Of a DNA stretch of 64,000 nucleotides, positions 17,774 to 26,293 are shown piece after piece; position 1 is the first letter of the stretch; every line of letters begins with the position of its first letter. Source of the DNA: Paenibacillus piscarius (GTDB lineage Bacteria; Bacillota; Bacilli; Paenibacillales; Paenibacillaceae). The DNA lies in NCBI RefSeq assembly GCF_022234545.1, contig NZ_JAIEUI010000017.1:1-64000 (forward strand), in the 5' to 3' direction. Position numbers and translations under genes: made by a program. The notes beneath the pieces were generated by a model. That model saw only the letters and a program-made list of their open reading frames with translations, did not search any database and had not been told where the DNA came from.

Positions 17774-18022
17774 GAATGAGGTTGATGGTGGGTAGGCTGA
17801 GATGGATGAGTTAGGTTGGATTAGGTGAGCTAGGGTGAGTAGATGAGTGAATTTTGGCTAGATGAGCTAGTGTGAGTAGATGAGTGAGGTTGGGCTAGGT
17901 GAGCTAGGGTGAGTAGATGAGTGAATTTTGGCTAGATGAGCTAGTGTGAGTAGAGGAGTGAGATTGGCTAGATGAGCTAGGGTGAGTAGAGGAGTGAGAT
18001 TTGACTAGTTGAGCCAGGGTGA
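17774..18022. repeat. Intergenic tandem array, 36-37-bp units
   Basis: GTGAGTAGAtGAGTGA recurs at 17835, 17872, 17909, 17946 and 17982, with a degenerate unit at 18019, a 36-37-bp period; weaker, more degenerate copies reach back to about 17774. Each unit reads roughly as GTGAGTAGATGAGTGA, then TTGGCTAGATGAGCTAG. No palindrome is evident and no frame is convincingly coding. It lies between the tyrS stop and its terminator. Confidence 0.85.
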
Positions 18023-18049
18023 GAATGGTGTTAAGTAACTTAGTGATTG

Positions 18050-18090
18050 GGCTATCCCGCTGTCAGCCGTGACGGGGATAGCCTTTTTTA
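18050..18090 (+). terminator. Terminator downstream of tyrS
   Basis: GGCTATCCC (18050-18058) pairs perfectly with GGGATAGCC (18075-18083), followed by a run of T. It lies 368 bases after the tyrS stop, beyond the 37-bp array, so the tyrS message would carry the array in its 3' untranslated region. Confidence 0.88.
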
Positions 18091-18149
18091 ATTGTGATTC
18101 CCCTTCCCCACCGACCACCGTTGGCCGAACGTGCTGCGCGGTGAAGTCT

Positions 18150-18382
18150 GAGGGATAAATCCCTCTGATATTGCTGGAAGTAAGCTAAATGAGCAAATGA
18201 AGTGTATAAATCCCTCAGATAACGCCGGAAGTGGGCTGAGTGAGCAAATCAAGTGTATAAATCCCTCATATTAACGCCGGAAGTGGGCTGAGTGAGCAAA
18301 TCAACTGTATAAATCCCTCAGCGAGGCTGCCGGGTGGGAAGAGGTAGGCCAATGAGGTGCACAAGCAAGTGCACCCGAATTC
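18150..18382. repeat. Intergenic array, four 51-52-bp units (ATAAATCCCTC family) ending in GTGCAC elements
   Basis: ATAAATCCCTC recurs at 18155, 18206, 18257 and 18309 (spacings 51, 51, 52). The units also share CCGGAAGTGGGCTGAGTGAGCAAAT. The first copy is part of the palindrome AGGGATAAATCCCT. Two GTGCAC sites and GCACCCGAATTC follow at about 18358-18382. The same two elements in the same order occur at 38516-38886. The array lies between the convergent tyrS and DUF1877 genes; 18383-18457 shows nothing else. Confidence 0.88.
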
Positions 18383-18457
18383 GGCGCAGCACGCACCTTA
18401 CCCGCCGGACACCCACCCAGTCCAGCCCAGCCCCACATCAGGTGGGCGAGTCAAGCT

Positions 18458-18946
18458 TTAAGACAAATAGAATATAGCGCCTTTGCCGGCAGCAGCAGTC
18501 TGGGTGTAGAACTGCCGGATGTCTGTGAAGAACTGGAGCAGGTAGGCGAAGAACTCGTCCGCGTCCTCATCGGCCACCATATCTGGGTCAAGCGGGTAGA
18601 CTTCTTCCTCCGCCATCATCTGGAAATCGTACATCTGGCGCAGCTGCGCTTCATCCATCCCGGAGATCGCGTCAAGCGCTTCAGTTACTTGTTCCGCGCG
18701 CAGGGTGAAGGCTCCGTAGGTGCCGAACTCGACGCCCTGGTCCGAATGGAGCGGAACGACATATCCAAGCGGCGCCGGCCCGTCCGATATATCGCCGCAG
18801 AGCAGGTAGTGAATCGCTTCCCAGGACCGGTCGATGTCCAGCCCCGGGTATGAGTTCAGGTCGAGGCTCTCCAACTTGACGCTGTCTGCCACAATCTGCT
18901 CAACTAGCTCATCCTCCGCTGCAAAATAATATCCGCGTATCGCCAT
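18458..18946 (-). CDS. DUF1877 (YfbM-like) family protein
   Basis: Acidic cytoplasmic protein of 162 residues. Family landmarks are the start MAIRGYYF, the SWEAIHYLLCGD motif near 41-52 and the following GYVVPL. No membrane segment or signal peptide. AGGAAGG precedes the ATG on the coding strand. The family function is unknown; members are often found as single small genes, as here. Upstream lies a short direct repeat and a small gene on the same strand. Confidence 0.85.
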   Translation of the reverse strand: MAIRGYYFAAEDELVEQIVADSVKLESLDLNSYPGLDIDRSWEAIHYLLCGDISDGPAPLGYVVPLHSDQGVEFGTYGAFTLRAEQVTEALDAISGMDEAQLRQMYDFQMMAEEEVYPLDPDMVADEDADEFFAYLLQFFTDIRQFYTQTAAAGKGAIFYLS

Positions 18947-18967
18947 AGAGTCGCCTTCCTTCCATTA

Positions 18968-19006
18968 TTGTGTGCTTAGTATTGTGCGTGTTGTGTGCTT
19001 AGTATT
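18968..19006. repeat. Two 16-bp direct repeats upstream of the DUF1877 gene
   Basis: TTGTGTGCTTAGTATT occurs at 18968-18983 and, identically, at 18991-19006, a 23-bp period. It lies between the end of the small coiled-coil gene and the DUF1877 start and could be a slippage product or a protein-binding pair. Confidence 0.7.
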
Positions 19007-19027
19007 TTGAGTTTAGACATGAGCCGC

Positions 19028-19213
19028 CTAGTCCTCTAGCAGCGCAAGCTGGTCTTCCAGTTCAGCGATCTCCGCCCGGAGCGCAGCTGCCCGGGGTTCA
19101 TCCTTAGCCTCCACCGCCATTGCCAATTTGTCCGCAGCCCGGCCGAGCTGATATTCCAGATACGTGTAATCCGATGCGGCGGCAGGGTGGCTGGAGCGCT
19201 GGGAATAAGTCAT
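19028..19213 (-). CDS. Small coiled-coil hypothetical protein
   Basis: Protein of 61 residues that I do not recognise. It is rich in Ala, Glu and Leu with a predicted long helix or coiled coil (LAMAVEAKDEPRAAALRAEI, then AELEDQLALLED). AAAGG lies 11 bases before the chosen ATG at 19213; an ATG at 19225 would be too close to that site. It points the same way as the DUF1877 gene, 81 bases downstream. Codon use looks ordinary for the region, so it is probably real. Confidence 0.6.
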   Translation of the reverse strand: MTYSQRSSHPAAASDYTYLEYQLGRAADKLAMAVEAKDEPRAAALRAEIAELEDQLALLED

Positions 19214-19448
19214 AATCAGGCTCATCCTTTCGGGGTTCTATGTTATATTCATAATACAGGCTTTACAGGAGCGGCTCAACTCCGCTTCAAGGATGAGAGG
19301 AGGCGGTAACGCCGCAGCCCTGCGACATTATTCACAGACAGCGGGCCGGGTTCTGGTTTTACCTTAGAAGGTATTGAAAATTAAAGCTTATTTTTTCAGT
19401 AACAGTATATGCGGGGCTTCATCCCGCAAAGGAAGGTTGATATACATA

Positions 19449-20480
19449 ATGATTGCTGTATCGTTTGACACGCTGGACGAAGCCCGGCACCATCTGTCAC
19501 AGCTGGATAGCAGCCTGGGGCTGGTGCTGTTCGCTTCGCCGGCATCCGTCCGCGAACTGTCGGCTCATGCGCCCTCCCGGGCAGTATTATGCTCCACCAA
19601 AGGCGAGTACACCCCGCAGGGCTACCGCAATGGCGTGGTCACAGGGTTTGAATATGACGCAAGGCTGGCGGAACTTGTGGAAATTCTGCATCCGCCTGTA
19701 CTTAGCACCGCCTGTATGAAGGCCGCTTACCGCAAAGTACAAGACAATAAGAACGCCTTCCTCTTGCTCTTGTGTGACGGCACTGGCGGGATGGAGGAGA
19801 TGCTGCTCTCCTCACTCTATTTCACCGCTCCGCAGTTCAAGGTTGCAGGGGGCAGTGCAGCAGATGACGGGGACGGTGAGACCTATATTTATATCGGGGA
19901 CCGCCGGGCGCGGAATGTGGGGATCTTTTATGACATGCCAGCCCGCACGGCTCTTATTAAGGAGAATATCTATGTTCCGTCCGGGGAGACGCTGCTGGTG
20001 ACAGAAGCCGATGTGTTCGGCAGAACCGTCTATTCCTTCAACGGCCGTCCGGCAGCGGAGGAATATGCCAGGGTACTGGGCGTGCCGGAGAAGGAGCTGG
20101 CCGCGCATTTCCTGAGCCGCCCCTTGGGTAGAAGATATGAAGACGACCTGATCATCGCCTCCCCGAAGGAGGTTCATACGGACGGCTCGGTCAGCTTTTA
20201 CAGCCAGGTGATGTCCAGTACGTATGTGGAGGTGCTGAGTGCCGCCGATCCGTTGGCTGTGCTGAAAGAGACGCTTGGCGGCAGCCCGTTCAAGCCTTCC
20301 TTCGTCCTCAACATTAACTGCACGCTGCGGGACCAGCTATTCGGGCAGGAGGGCCTGTGGGCGGATTTTGACCAGGCTATGCTTGGTTTCTGCAGCAACA
20401 CCACCGGCTTCATCAGCTACGGAGAACAATATTACACCAAGCATGCCAACCAGACGATGATTCTGCTGCTGGTTGAATAA
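19449..20480 (+). CDS. FIST domain sensory protein
   Basis: Cytoplasmic protein of 343 residues with FIST_N (about 20-190) and FIST_C (about 200-340) regions, a small-ligand sensing module often linked to signalling proteins. Family-like stretches are CSTKGEYTPQGY near 45, FKVAGGSAADDG near 130 and VLNINCTLR. The start at 19449 follows AAGGAAGG (19429-19436); a hairpin GCGGG/CCCGC (19411-19427) lies just before that site. The soluble chemotaxis-type transducer begins 17 bases after the stop, so the pair probably works together, with FIST as the ligand sensor (inference). Confidence 0.82.
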   Translation: MIAVSFDTLDEARHHLSQLDSSLGLVLFASPASVRELSAHAPSRAVLCSTKGEYTPQGYRNGVVTGFEYDARLAELVEILHPPVLSTACMKAAYRKVQDNKNAFLLLLCDGTGGMEEMLLSSLYFTAPQFKVAGGSAADDGDGETYIYIGDRRARNVGIFYDMPARTALIKENIYVPSGETLLVTEADVFGRTVYSFNGRPAAEEYARVLGVPEKELAAHFLSRPLGRRYEDDLIIASPKEVHTDGSVSFYSQVMSSTYVEVLSAADPLAVLKETLGGSPFKPSFVLNINCTLRDQLFGQEGLWADFDQAMLGFCSNTTGFISYGEQYYTKHANQTMILLLVE

Positions 20481-20497
20481 GGGAGAGTTGAACAAGA

Positions 20498-21631
20498 ATG
20501 CAGTGGTTAAGCAAGCTACGCACAGTCTGGGGAAGAGACACTTCTGCCGCAGGCGTTCAAAGTCACAGTAATGGGCAGAGCAACAATCATGAATCAGCAA
20601 AAACCGGTATGGCCGGGGGGATGACCATGCCAGAGGAAGCAGCTAACGCATCCGTACCTCAAAGCGCTCAAAGCGCACAAAACAGCAGCAACAGCGGCGC
20701 ACCGTCCGCACACGAATCAGGCACTGTCTCCTACGGCGAACATGCTTATGCTCTGGCAGAGCAAATCCGCCTGGAGACCGGCGAGGTGCTGAAGGAGGAA
20801 GCCCGGATGGTCGAGGAATTTGAAGCCTTGCGGGCAGGCGGCGGGGAGTTGATCAGCCAGGTCGGCGGAACGCAGAAGCTGCTGGAGCATCTGAAGGCCA
20901 ACAGCAATCAGACCGAAGACCTGATCAACGAGATGTACGGCAGCCTGTCGTATTCCTCCAACAAAATCGAATTCGCCAAGGAAGCCAATCTCCAGATCTC
21001 CGCAGAAATGCAGAAGGCCTCGGCCGTCTTCACGGAATTTGTGAGCTTGAACGAGGACTTGCGGCAGCATTTCCGCAGCATCGAGCAGCTGGCGAAGATT
21101 ATCACGGAGATTGCCGAGCAGACGAATCTGTTGTCGCTGAATGCCGCCATTGAGGCCGCGCGGGCCGGGGATCAGGGGCTTGGCTTCGCGGTAGTTGCCA
21201 CTGAAATCCGCAAGCTTGCCGACAGCACCCGCAGCCATGTGAAGGAAATTATAGGCTCGCTCACGGGAATGACCGCTGTAATGGAGGAGCTGCACAGCAA
21301 ATCTGGTGACGGGACGGCGGCGATGAATGAAACCACGGCGAAGATCAGCGAATCTACGTTATACATGAATGAGATTGTAGAGGCGGAGGAGCAGGTCTTC
21401 GAGCATCTGGAGAAAATCCAGGAGTCCCAGGAGAGCAGCATGGAGGATGTCGAGCAGATCAACAATGACCTGCTGCGGATTCTGGAGAAATCGGGGCAGG
21501 ATACGGAGCAGTTCCAGCTGCTCGTGCTCACCGTCCAGAAGAAGGCCGACCACTACCAGCGGCTGCTGAACCATCTGCACCAGATCGGGCTGCTCCAGCA
21601 GCAGGAAGAGGCAGAGAAGACTGGCGCATAA
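20498..21631 (+). CDS. Soluble methyl-accepting chemotaxis-type signal transducer
   Basis: Protein of 377 residues with no membrane segment. Residues 1-80 are low-complexity (Ser, Gln, Asn, Ala). The rest is a long coiled coil with the highly conserved MCP hairpin tip, EIAEQTNLLSLNAAIEAARA, and GFAVVATEIRKLAD near 228. The tip contacts CheW and CheA. Without a ligand domain of its own it probably takes its input from the FIST protein encoded just upstream. A bidirectional terminator follows. Confidence 0.9.
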   Translation: MQWLSKLRTVWGRDTSAAGVQSHSNGQSNNHESAKTGMAGGMTMPEEAANASVPQSAQSAQNSSNSGAPSAHESGTVSYGEHAYALAEQIRLETGEVLKEEARMVEEFEALRAGGGELISQVGGTQKLLEHLKANSNQTEDLINEMYGSLSYSSNKIEFAKEANLQISAEMQKASAVFTEFVSLNEDLRQHFRSIEQLAKIITEIAEQTNLLSLNAAIEAARAGDQGLGFAVVATEIRKLADSTRSHVKEIIGSLTGMTAVMEELHSKSGDGTAAMNETTAKISESTLYMNEIVEAEEQVFEHLEKIQESQESSMEDVEQINNDLLRILEKSGQDTEQFQLLVLTVQKKADHYQRLLNHLHQIGLLQQQEEAEKTGA

Positions 21632-21646
21632 GCAGATACGGTACAA

Positions 21647-21686
21647 GAAAACACCCGGCGGCGGGAGATGCCTGCCGGGTGTTTTG
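21647..21686. terminator. Bidirectional terminator between convergent MCP and GH42 genes
   Basis: ACACCCGGC (21651-21659) pairs with GCCGGGTGT (21674-21682), with A-rich sequence before and TTTT after, so it can act on both strands. Confidence 0.85.
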
Positions 21687-21767
21687 GTGTGCTCGGATGC
21701 AGATAAGACGATGCCGAAGGCACTCTTTGTTATTTAGGAAATTATGATTTTCTACTATTGTGGATAA

Positions 21768-21800
21768 AAAATCCTGCACAATATGCAACAATGCTGCTCC
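21768..21800. repeat. Single unit of the TGCAACAA intergenic family
   Basis: AATCCTGCACAATATGCAAC followed by AATGCTGCTCC closely matches the core of the five-unit array at 9935-10175. It again lies between convergent genes (MCP and GH42). Confidence 0.65.
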
Positions 21801-21904
21801 TCACGAGCGACCGGTGAGAGAAGGCACCAGCATCCAACACCCGGAGGGTGATTTTGTTGCGTACAGACTGGCCTAAAAGGACATGAATAGCTCTTGTTCC
21901 TTGA

Positions 21905-23893
21905 CTACAGCGCAATCAGCCTGTATTCATAAGCGCCAAGTGATAGTGCACCGGCGGGCACGGGAGTGCCGGTCAACACATCCTGCCCGCTGCGGGGCAG
22001 GGTGACGCTGCCGCCAAGCCCGTCCATGTTGACGAGCGTCCACAGCTCTCCGTCAGCGCCGCATCTCGGGCAGAGAATGGTGCCCGGCGTGACATCGCTG
22101 CGCCGGGTGACACCGGCGCGGGCAGCGTAATGCTCAATCAGCGCGCACAGCTGCTTGTCGCCCTCGCTGCCCGAGGGCAGGGAGCCGAGCATGACGATGG
22201 CTCCCCGGCCATAGGGCTGCTCGGTCAGGTAGGCCAGGCCCGGCGTCCGGCCTTCCGTAATGACGCCGGTCACGGAGGCTCCGCCCGGCAGCGGCTCGAA
22301 CACCGCGCTCCACAGCGACAGCGGCGCGGAGCAGCCGAAGGCCTCCCCGATGCTGCCCGTCCCCTCCATCGGGTAGACGAACTTAGCGCAGACGCCGGCG
22401 AGGCGTTCCAGTTCCCCCAGCGCCGCATCCGTATGCAGCGTATGCTCCGCCGTGCGCCCTCCGCTAAGCGGGCCAACGATCCAGATGCCGCCGGCTTCAG
22501 CGAAGGCGAGCGCCTTCTGCATATATTCCGGCGACAGATAATGGATGTAAGGCGTGAACAGCAGCTTATAGCCGCTTAAATCGCCGCCTTCCGGCAGTAC
22601 GTCACGGTGAATGCCCAGATCGAGAATCCGCCGGTAGAAGTCCCCGAGCAGGGAGCGGTAGTTCAGCTGCCGGTGCGGCTCCGTGGCCAGGAACGCCTTG
22701 GCCCGGTCCGAATAAGTAACCGCCACCTCGGCCTGCACCGGCCGGGTATTCAGCATGTGCGGCTCGATCTGCAGCCTGGCGGCGGAAGCCGCGCGCACAT
22801 TGTCATACCCGAGTGCAGGCTGGCCCCACGCGCTGATGATCGAGCTGTGCGTCTGCTCGCTGCCCGTGCGCTGCTGCCGCCACAGCCAATAGCAGAAGGC
22901 GCCTGCCCCCAGCGCATAGGCGGCCACAGCTTCGGCGGTAAGATAGCCGTCCGGGTGCGGCTCGCCGTAGCTTGTCAGCGAAGCGGCATAGGCCGGGCCG
23001 GTCTCCATCAGCCAGAAATCCCGCCCGGGCTTGAAGCTGCGCCAGAGATCACAGTTCAGCAAATAAGCGTGCCTGTTGGCTTGCGAAGCATAGGTATCGA
23101 ACGAAGCGAAATCAAGCTCCCGGAACAGCTCCTCATTGTCCAGATGGAAAGGTACATTACTGTTATGTGTGATCGGAGCCGCTGAATGGCGGCGGATAAT
23201 CGCTGCCTGTTCTCCTGCGAACTCCGCGACCTTCTCCATCTGGAACAGCCGGTACTGGGTGACGAGCGATGAATTATGCAGAAAAGGCGTAGCCACCGGC
23301 TGCGGCACCTGGTCAAACCGTTGGTACGTTTGGCTCCACACGCCGGTTCCCCATGCATCATTCAGCTCGCCTATGCTGCCATAACGGTGCTCCAGCCACT
23401 CCTGCCACAAAGATCGGCAAGACCCGCACATGCATTCCGCCACATGCGCCTTCAGCTCATTGTCGAGCTGCCAGGCAACTAGACCCGGAAGCTGCCCCAA
23501 CACCCGGGCCAGCTCTTCCGTGATCAGCGCCGCCCGCTGCCGGAAATAAGGGTTATTCGTGCAGACATGCTGCCTGGACCCGTGGCTCATCACCGCCCCG
23601 TCCGCCCGGATATGCAGGCGTTCCGGGTGCCCGTGGGTCAGCCAGACCGGCGGGGTCGCGGTCGGCGTGCACATGACCGTATCGATGCCGTGATCGTGCA
23701 GCTGCCGGATATATTCAGCGAACGGACTTACATCAATGGAGCCCTCCTCCGGCTCCAGCAGCGACCAGATGAACTCGCCCATGCGTACCAGATTAATCCC
23801 GGTCTCCTGCATGAGCTGAAGATCCTGCAGCCGCTCAGCCTCCCCCCACAGCTCCGGGTACCAAGCAGCACCGTAATATAGCTTTTGCTTCAT
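21905..23893 (-). CDS. Beta-galactosidase, GH42
   Basis: Cytoplasmic beta-galactosidase of 662 residues. The TIM barrel (about 1-385) has acid/base Glu146 in WQLDNELKAH and nucleophile Glu297 in FWLMETGPA. A cysteine set (Cys111, 154, 156, 159; ECMCGSC) matches the structural zinc site of some GH42 enzymes. A trimerisation domain with GPLSGGRT and a small C-terminal domain complete the normal length. The ribosome site AGGAGGT lies eight bases before the ATG. It is divergent from the pectin-type importer operon, so it likely removes galactose from arabinogalactan side chains of rhamnogalacturonan I (context inference). Confidence 0.95.
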   Translation of the reverse strand: MKQKLYYGAAWYPELWGEAERLQDLQLMQETGINLVRMGEFIWSLLEPEEGSIDVSPFAEYIRQLHDHGIDTVMCTPTATPPVWLTHGHPERLHIRADGAVMSHGSRQHVCTNNPYFRQRAALITEELARVLGQLPGLVAWQLDNELKAHVAECMCGSCRSLWQEWLEHRYGSIGELNDAWGTGVWSQTYQRFDQVPQPVATPFLHNSSLVTQYRLFQMEKVAEFAGEQAAIIRRHSAAPITHNSNVPFHLDNEELFRELDFASFDTYASQANRHAYLLNCDLWRSFKPGRDFWLMETGPAYAASLTSYGEPHPDGYLTAEAVAAYALGAGAFCYWLWRQQRTGSEQTHSSIISAWGQPALGYDNVRAASAARLQIEPHMLNTRPVQAEVAVTYSDRAKAFLATEPHRQLNYRSLLGDFYRRILDLGIHRDVLPEGGDLSGYKLLFTPYIHYLSPEYMQKALAFAEAGGIWIVGPLSGGRTAEHTLHTDAALGELERLAGVCAKFVYPMEGTGSIGEAFGCSAPLSLWSAVFEPLPGGASVTGVITEGRTPGLAYLTEQPYGRGAIVMLGSLPSGSEGDKQLCALIEHYAARAGVTRRSDVTPGTILCPRCGADGELWTLVNMDGLGGSVTLPRSGQDVLTGTPVPAGALSLGAYEYRLIAL

Positions 23894-23989
23894 TTTTTTG
23901 ACCTCCTAGAAGAAGCCCCGCACGGGCTCTGTATGATCTTATCTTTCTATCCCCCATCCCTAAGCTATATAGTTTGAACTTGAAAACAT

Positions 23990-24150
23990 AAATTTTGGGA
24001 GGAGTGGCGGAGGGGAATTTTGGAGCTGTAGGAGCGGTAGCGTCCGCCTTTGTATGCGGATTTCTACCGCGAACAGCGGTCTAATCAAAGAAATCTGCAG
24101 ACAACAGCGGCCGGAAGCCCAAAACTTCTCTGGAGTCACGGCTATCCCAT
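23990..24150. repeat. Structured intergenic element in the divergent GH42/importer gap
   Basis: This stretch carries AAATTTTGG and GAATTTTGG near one end and two clear small hairpins: TCCGC-CTTTGTAT-GCGGA and ACCGC-GAACA-GCGGT (about 24049-24092). It resembles a dispersed Paenibacillus intergenic element as I recall it, but only one copy is present here, so that cannot be confirmed. It is not coding. The rest of 23894-24379 holds a candidate cre site and no clear promoter. Confidence 0.4.
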
Positions 24151-24308
24151 ACTGAGTGTTTACAAGGTTTAATTTATATAGCGTCCGCCCCCCACAATCA
24201 ATAGTAAACTTTTGCCGGCTTTGCACTTTATTGCGGAAGCGGCGCAAAGGCCGTACAAAGCGCCGTCCAAAAAGTCCGATTGCCGGAAAAACACCCGCCA
24301 ACCATAAT

Positions 24309-24322
24309 AGAAAGCGCAACCA
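24309..24322. promoter_or_regulatory. Candidate cre (CcpA) site before the pectin-type importer
   Basis: AGAAAGCGCAACCA matches 12 of 14 positions of the cre consensus TGWAARCGYTWNCW. It lies 58 bases before the first permease start. CcpA repression would fit a secondary-carbon operon. The match is imperfect and could be chance. Confidence 0.35.
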
Positions 24323-24379
24323 AAGCAGTGCAGTTGCAAGGCTGCTGATCACTGCTTATCCATACGGAGGTGAATGTAA

Positions 24380-25351
24380 ATGAAGCAAGGAGCGGCAATG
24401 GGGGCAGCAGAGATCGGTGCGGGTACAAGCTTCCGCCGCAGCAGGCGCGAGCAGCGCTTCAGACGGCTGAAGCGGGACAAATGGCTCTACATCCTGCTCA
24501 GCCCCGGACTTCTGTATTTTCTGCTGTTCAAATATGTGCCGATGTGGGGAATACTGCTTGCCTTTAAGGATTACCAGCCGTTTCTGGGCTTCTGGCAGAG
24601 CGGTTGGGTCGGCCTGGAGCATTTCCGCACCTTTTTTCAGAACCCTGATTTCTTCATGCTGCTGCGCAATACGCTGGTGCTGTCGCTGTATAACCTGGTG
24701 TTCTTTTTCCCGGCACCGATACTCCTGGCCCTGCTGCTGAATGAGATCCGGCTGTCCTTCTACAAAAGAACGATTCAGACGCTGATCTACGTGCCACACT
24801 TCATCTCCATGGTCATCGTCGCCAGTATCTCCTACGTGTTCCTTACGACACAGGGCGGTGCGGTCAATGAATTCCTCTACACGGTGACCGGGCGCAAAAT
24901 CGATTTCCTCGCCAGTCCCGACTGGTTCCGCCCGATGATTATTCTGCAGACCATCTGGAAGGAGTGCGGCTGGGGGACGATTATCTTCCTCGCTGCCCTG
25001 GCTGGTGTCGATGTGGAGCAATATGAAGCTGCCGTGGTCGATGGGGCCAGCCGCTGGCGCCAGACCTGGCATATTACACTGCCCGCGATCCGCAGCACGA
25101 TTGTCATTCTGCTGATTCTGCGGATGGGCACGATTCTGGATAACGGGTTCGAGCAGATCTATCTGATGATGAATGCGCTGAACCGTGAGGTGGCCGAGGT
25201 CTTCGATACCTATGTGTATGCGCTGGGGATTACCCAGGGGGCGTTCAGCTACAGCACCGCCGTCGGCTTGTTCAAATCGGTCATCGGGGTCGTGCTGGTG
25301 CTCGGCACCAACTGGCTGGCCAAGAAGTCGGGCGAATCCGGATTATATTGA
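24380..25351 (+). CDS. ABC importer permease, LplB type
   Basis: Membrane permease of 323 residues with a basic N-terminus (RRSRREQRFRRLKRDKW) and six predicted helices starting near residue 37. The family marker KYVPMWGILLAFKDYQPF follows the first helix, and the EAA motif EQYEAAVVDGASRWRQTWHI is near 213. GGAGGTG (24365-24371) precedes the ATG. It heads the operon that continues to the GH105 gene. LplB/LplC/LplA-type importers (also YtcP/YteP/YtcQ) take up pectin-derived oligosaccharides in Bacillus. No ATPase gene is present. Confidence 0.93.
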   Translation: MKQGAAMGAAEIGAGTSFRRSRREQRFRRLKRDKWLYILLSPGLLYFLLFKYVPMWGILLAFKDYQPFLGFWQSGWVGLEHFRTFFQNPDFFMLLRNTLVLSLYNLVFFFPAPILLALLLNEIRLSFYKRTIQTLIYVPHFISMVIVASISYVFLTTQGGAVNEFLYTVTGRKIDFLASPDWFRPMIILQTIWKECGWGTIIFLAALAGVDVEQYEAAVVDGASRWRQTWHITLPAIRSTIVILLILRMGTILDNGFEQIYLMMNALNREVAEVFDTYVYALGITQGAFSYSTAVGLFKSVIGVVLVLGTNWLAKKSGESGLY

Positions 25352-25368
25352 AAAAGGAGGCCAAGAGT

Positions 25369-26253
25369 GTGGCTAAACGTTACCGCAGCGCCGGAGAGAT
25401 CACCTTTGACGTCTTTAATTACGTGGTGCTGGGCATCATCGGGATCGCGGCCATTCTGCCGTTCCTGTTTGTAATCGCCGGTTCCTTCGCCACCGAGGCG
25501 GAAATTACGAAGCGCGCTGTGTTTCTGGTTCCGACGACGATCTCGCTGGACGCGTACCGGTTTATTTTCTCCACAGATACGATTGTCCGCAGTATTGGGG
25601 TGTCGCTGTACGTGACGGTGATCGGGACAGTAGTCAATCTGTTCTTCACGGTCACCATGGCGTATCCGATGGCGAAGCGGTACCTGATGGGCCGCAATCT
25701 GATCCTTAATCTGGTCATTTTCACCATGCTGTTCGGGGGCGGGATGATTCCCACCTATCTGGTGATCCGTGAGCTGCATCTGCTGGATACGCTGAATGCC
25801 TTGATTCTTCCGGGGGCGATCAGCGCCTTCAACCTGATTATTGTCAAAAACTTCTTCCAGGAGCTTCCCGCCGAGATGGAGGAGGCGGCCCGCATCGACG
25901 GCTGCACGGAGCTGGGGCTGCTGTGGAGAATCGTGCTCCCGTTATCGAAGCCTGTGCTGGCGACGTTCACCCTCTTTTATGCGGTCGGACACTGGAATAA
26001 TTTCTTCTCGGCGCTGCTCTACATCAACGATCCGTCCAAGTGGCCGCTGCAGGTGATGCTGCGCCAGATCGTCATGCTGTCCCAGTCGGCAGCGGGGGAT
26101 CTCAGCTCTATGGACCCGAATTTCGTGCAGCCGCCGGAGCAGGCGGTCAAAATGGCCGTTATCGTGGTCGGGACCCTGCCGATTATGTGCGTGTATCCAT
26201 TTCTGCAGAAGCATTTTGCTAAAGGGGTGATGCTGGGTTCAGTCAAAGGGTAA
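25369..26253 (+). CDS. ABC importer permease, LplC type
   Basis: Partner permease of 294 residues with six helices and EAA motif EMEEAARIDGCTELGLLWRI near 171. The typical C-terminal MLGSVKG is present. The start is taken as GTG at 25369, eight bases after AAGGAGG; a TTG at 25348 overlapping the upstream stop is less likely. It forms the channel with the gene before it. Confidence 0.92.
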   Translation: MAKRYRSAGEITFDVFNYVVLGIIGIAAILPFLFVIAGSFATEAEITKRAVFLVPTTISLDAYRFIFSTDTIVRSIGVSLYVTVIGTVVNLFFTVTMAYPMAKRYLMGRNLILNLVIFTMLFGGGMIPTYLVIRELHLLDTLNALILPGAISAFNLIIVKNFFQELPAEMEEAARIDGCTELGLLWRIVLPLSKPVLATFTLFYAVGHWNNFFSALLYINDPSKWPLQVMLRQIVMLSQSAAGDLSSMDPNFVQPPEQAVKMAVIVVGTLPIMCVYPFLQKHFAKGVMLGSVKG

Positions 26254-26293
26254 CCGGTTAGTCAACATACAACAGATCAAGGGAGGCCAAGTG

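Noticed and set aside
19226..19448. Cyclic-di-GMP riboswitch before the FIST/MCP genes
   Set aside because: The expected conserved GEMM sequence is absent; only generic hairpins are seen.
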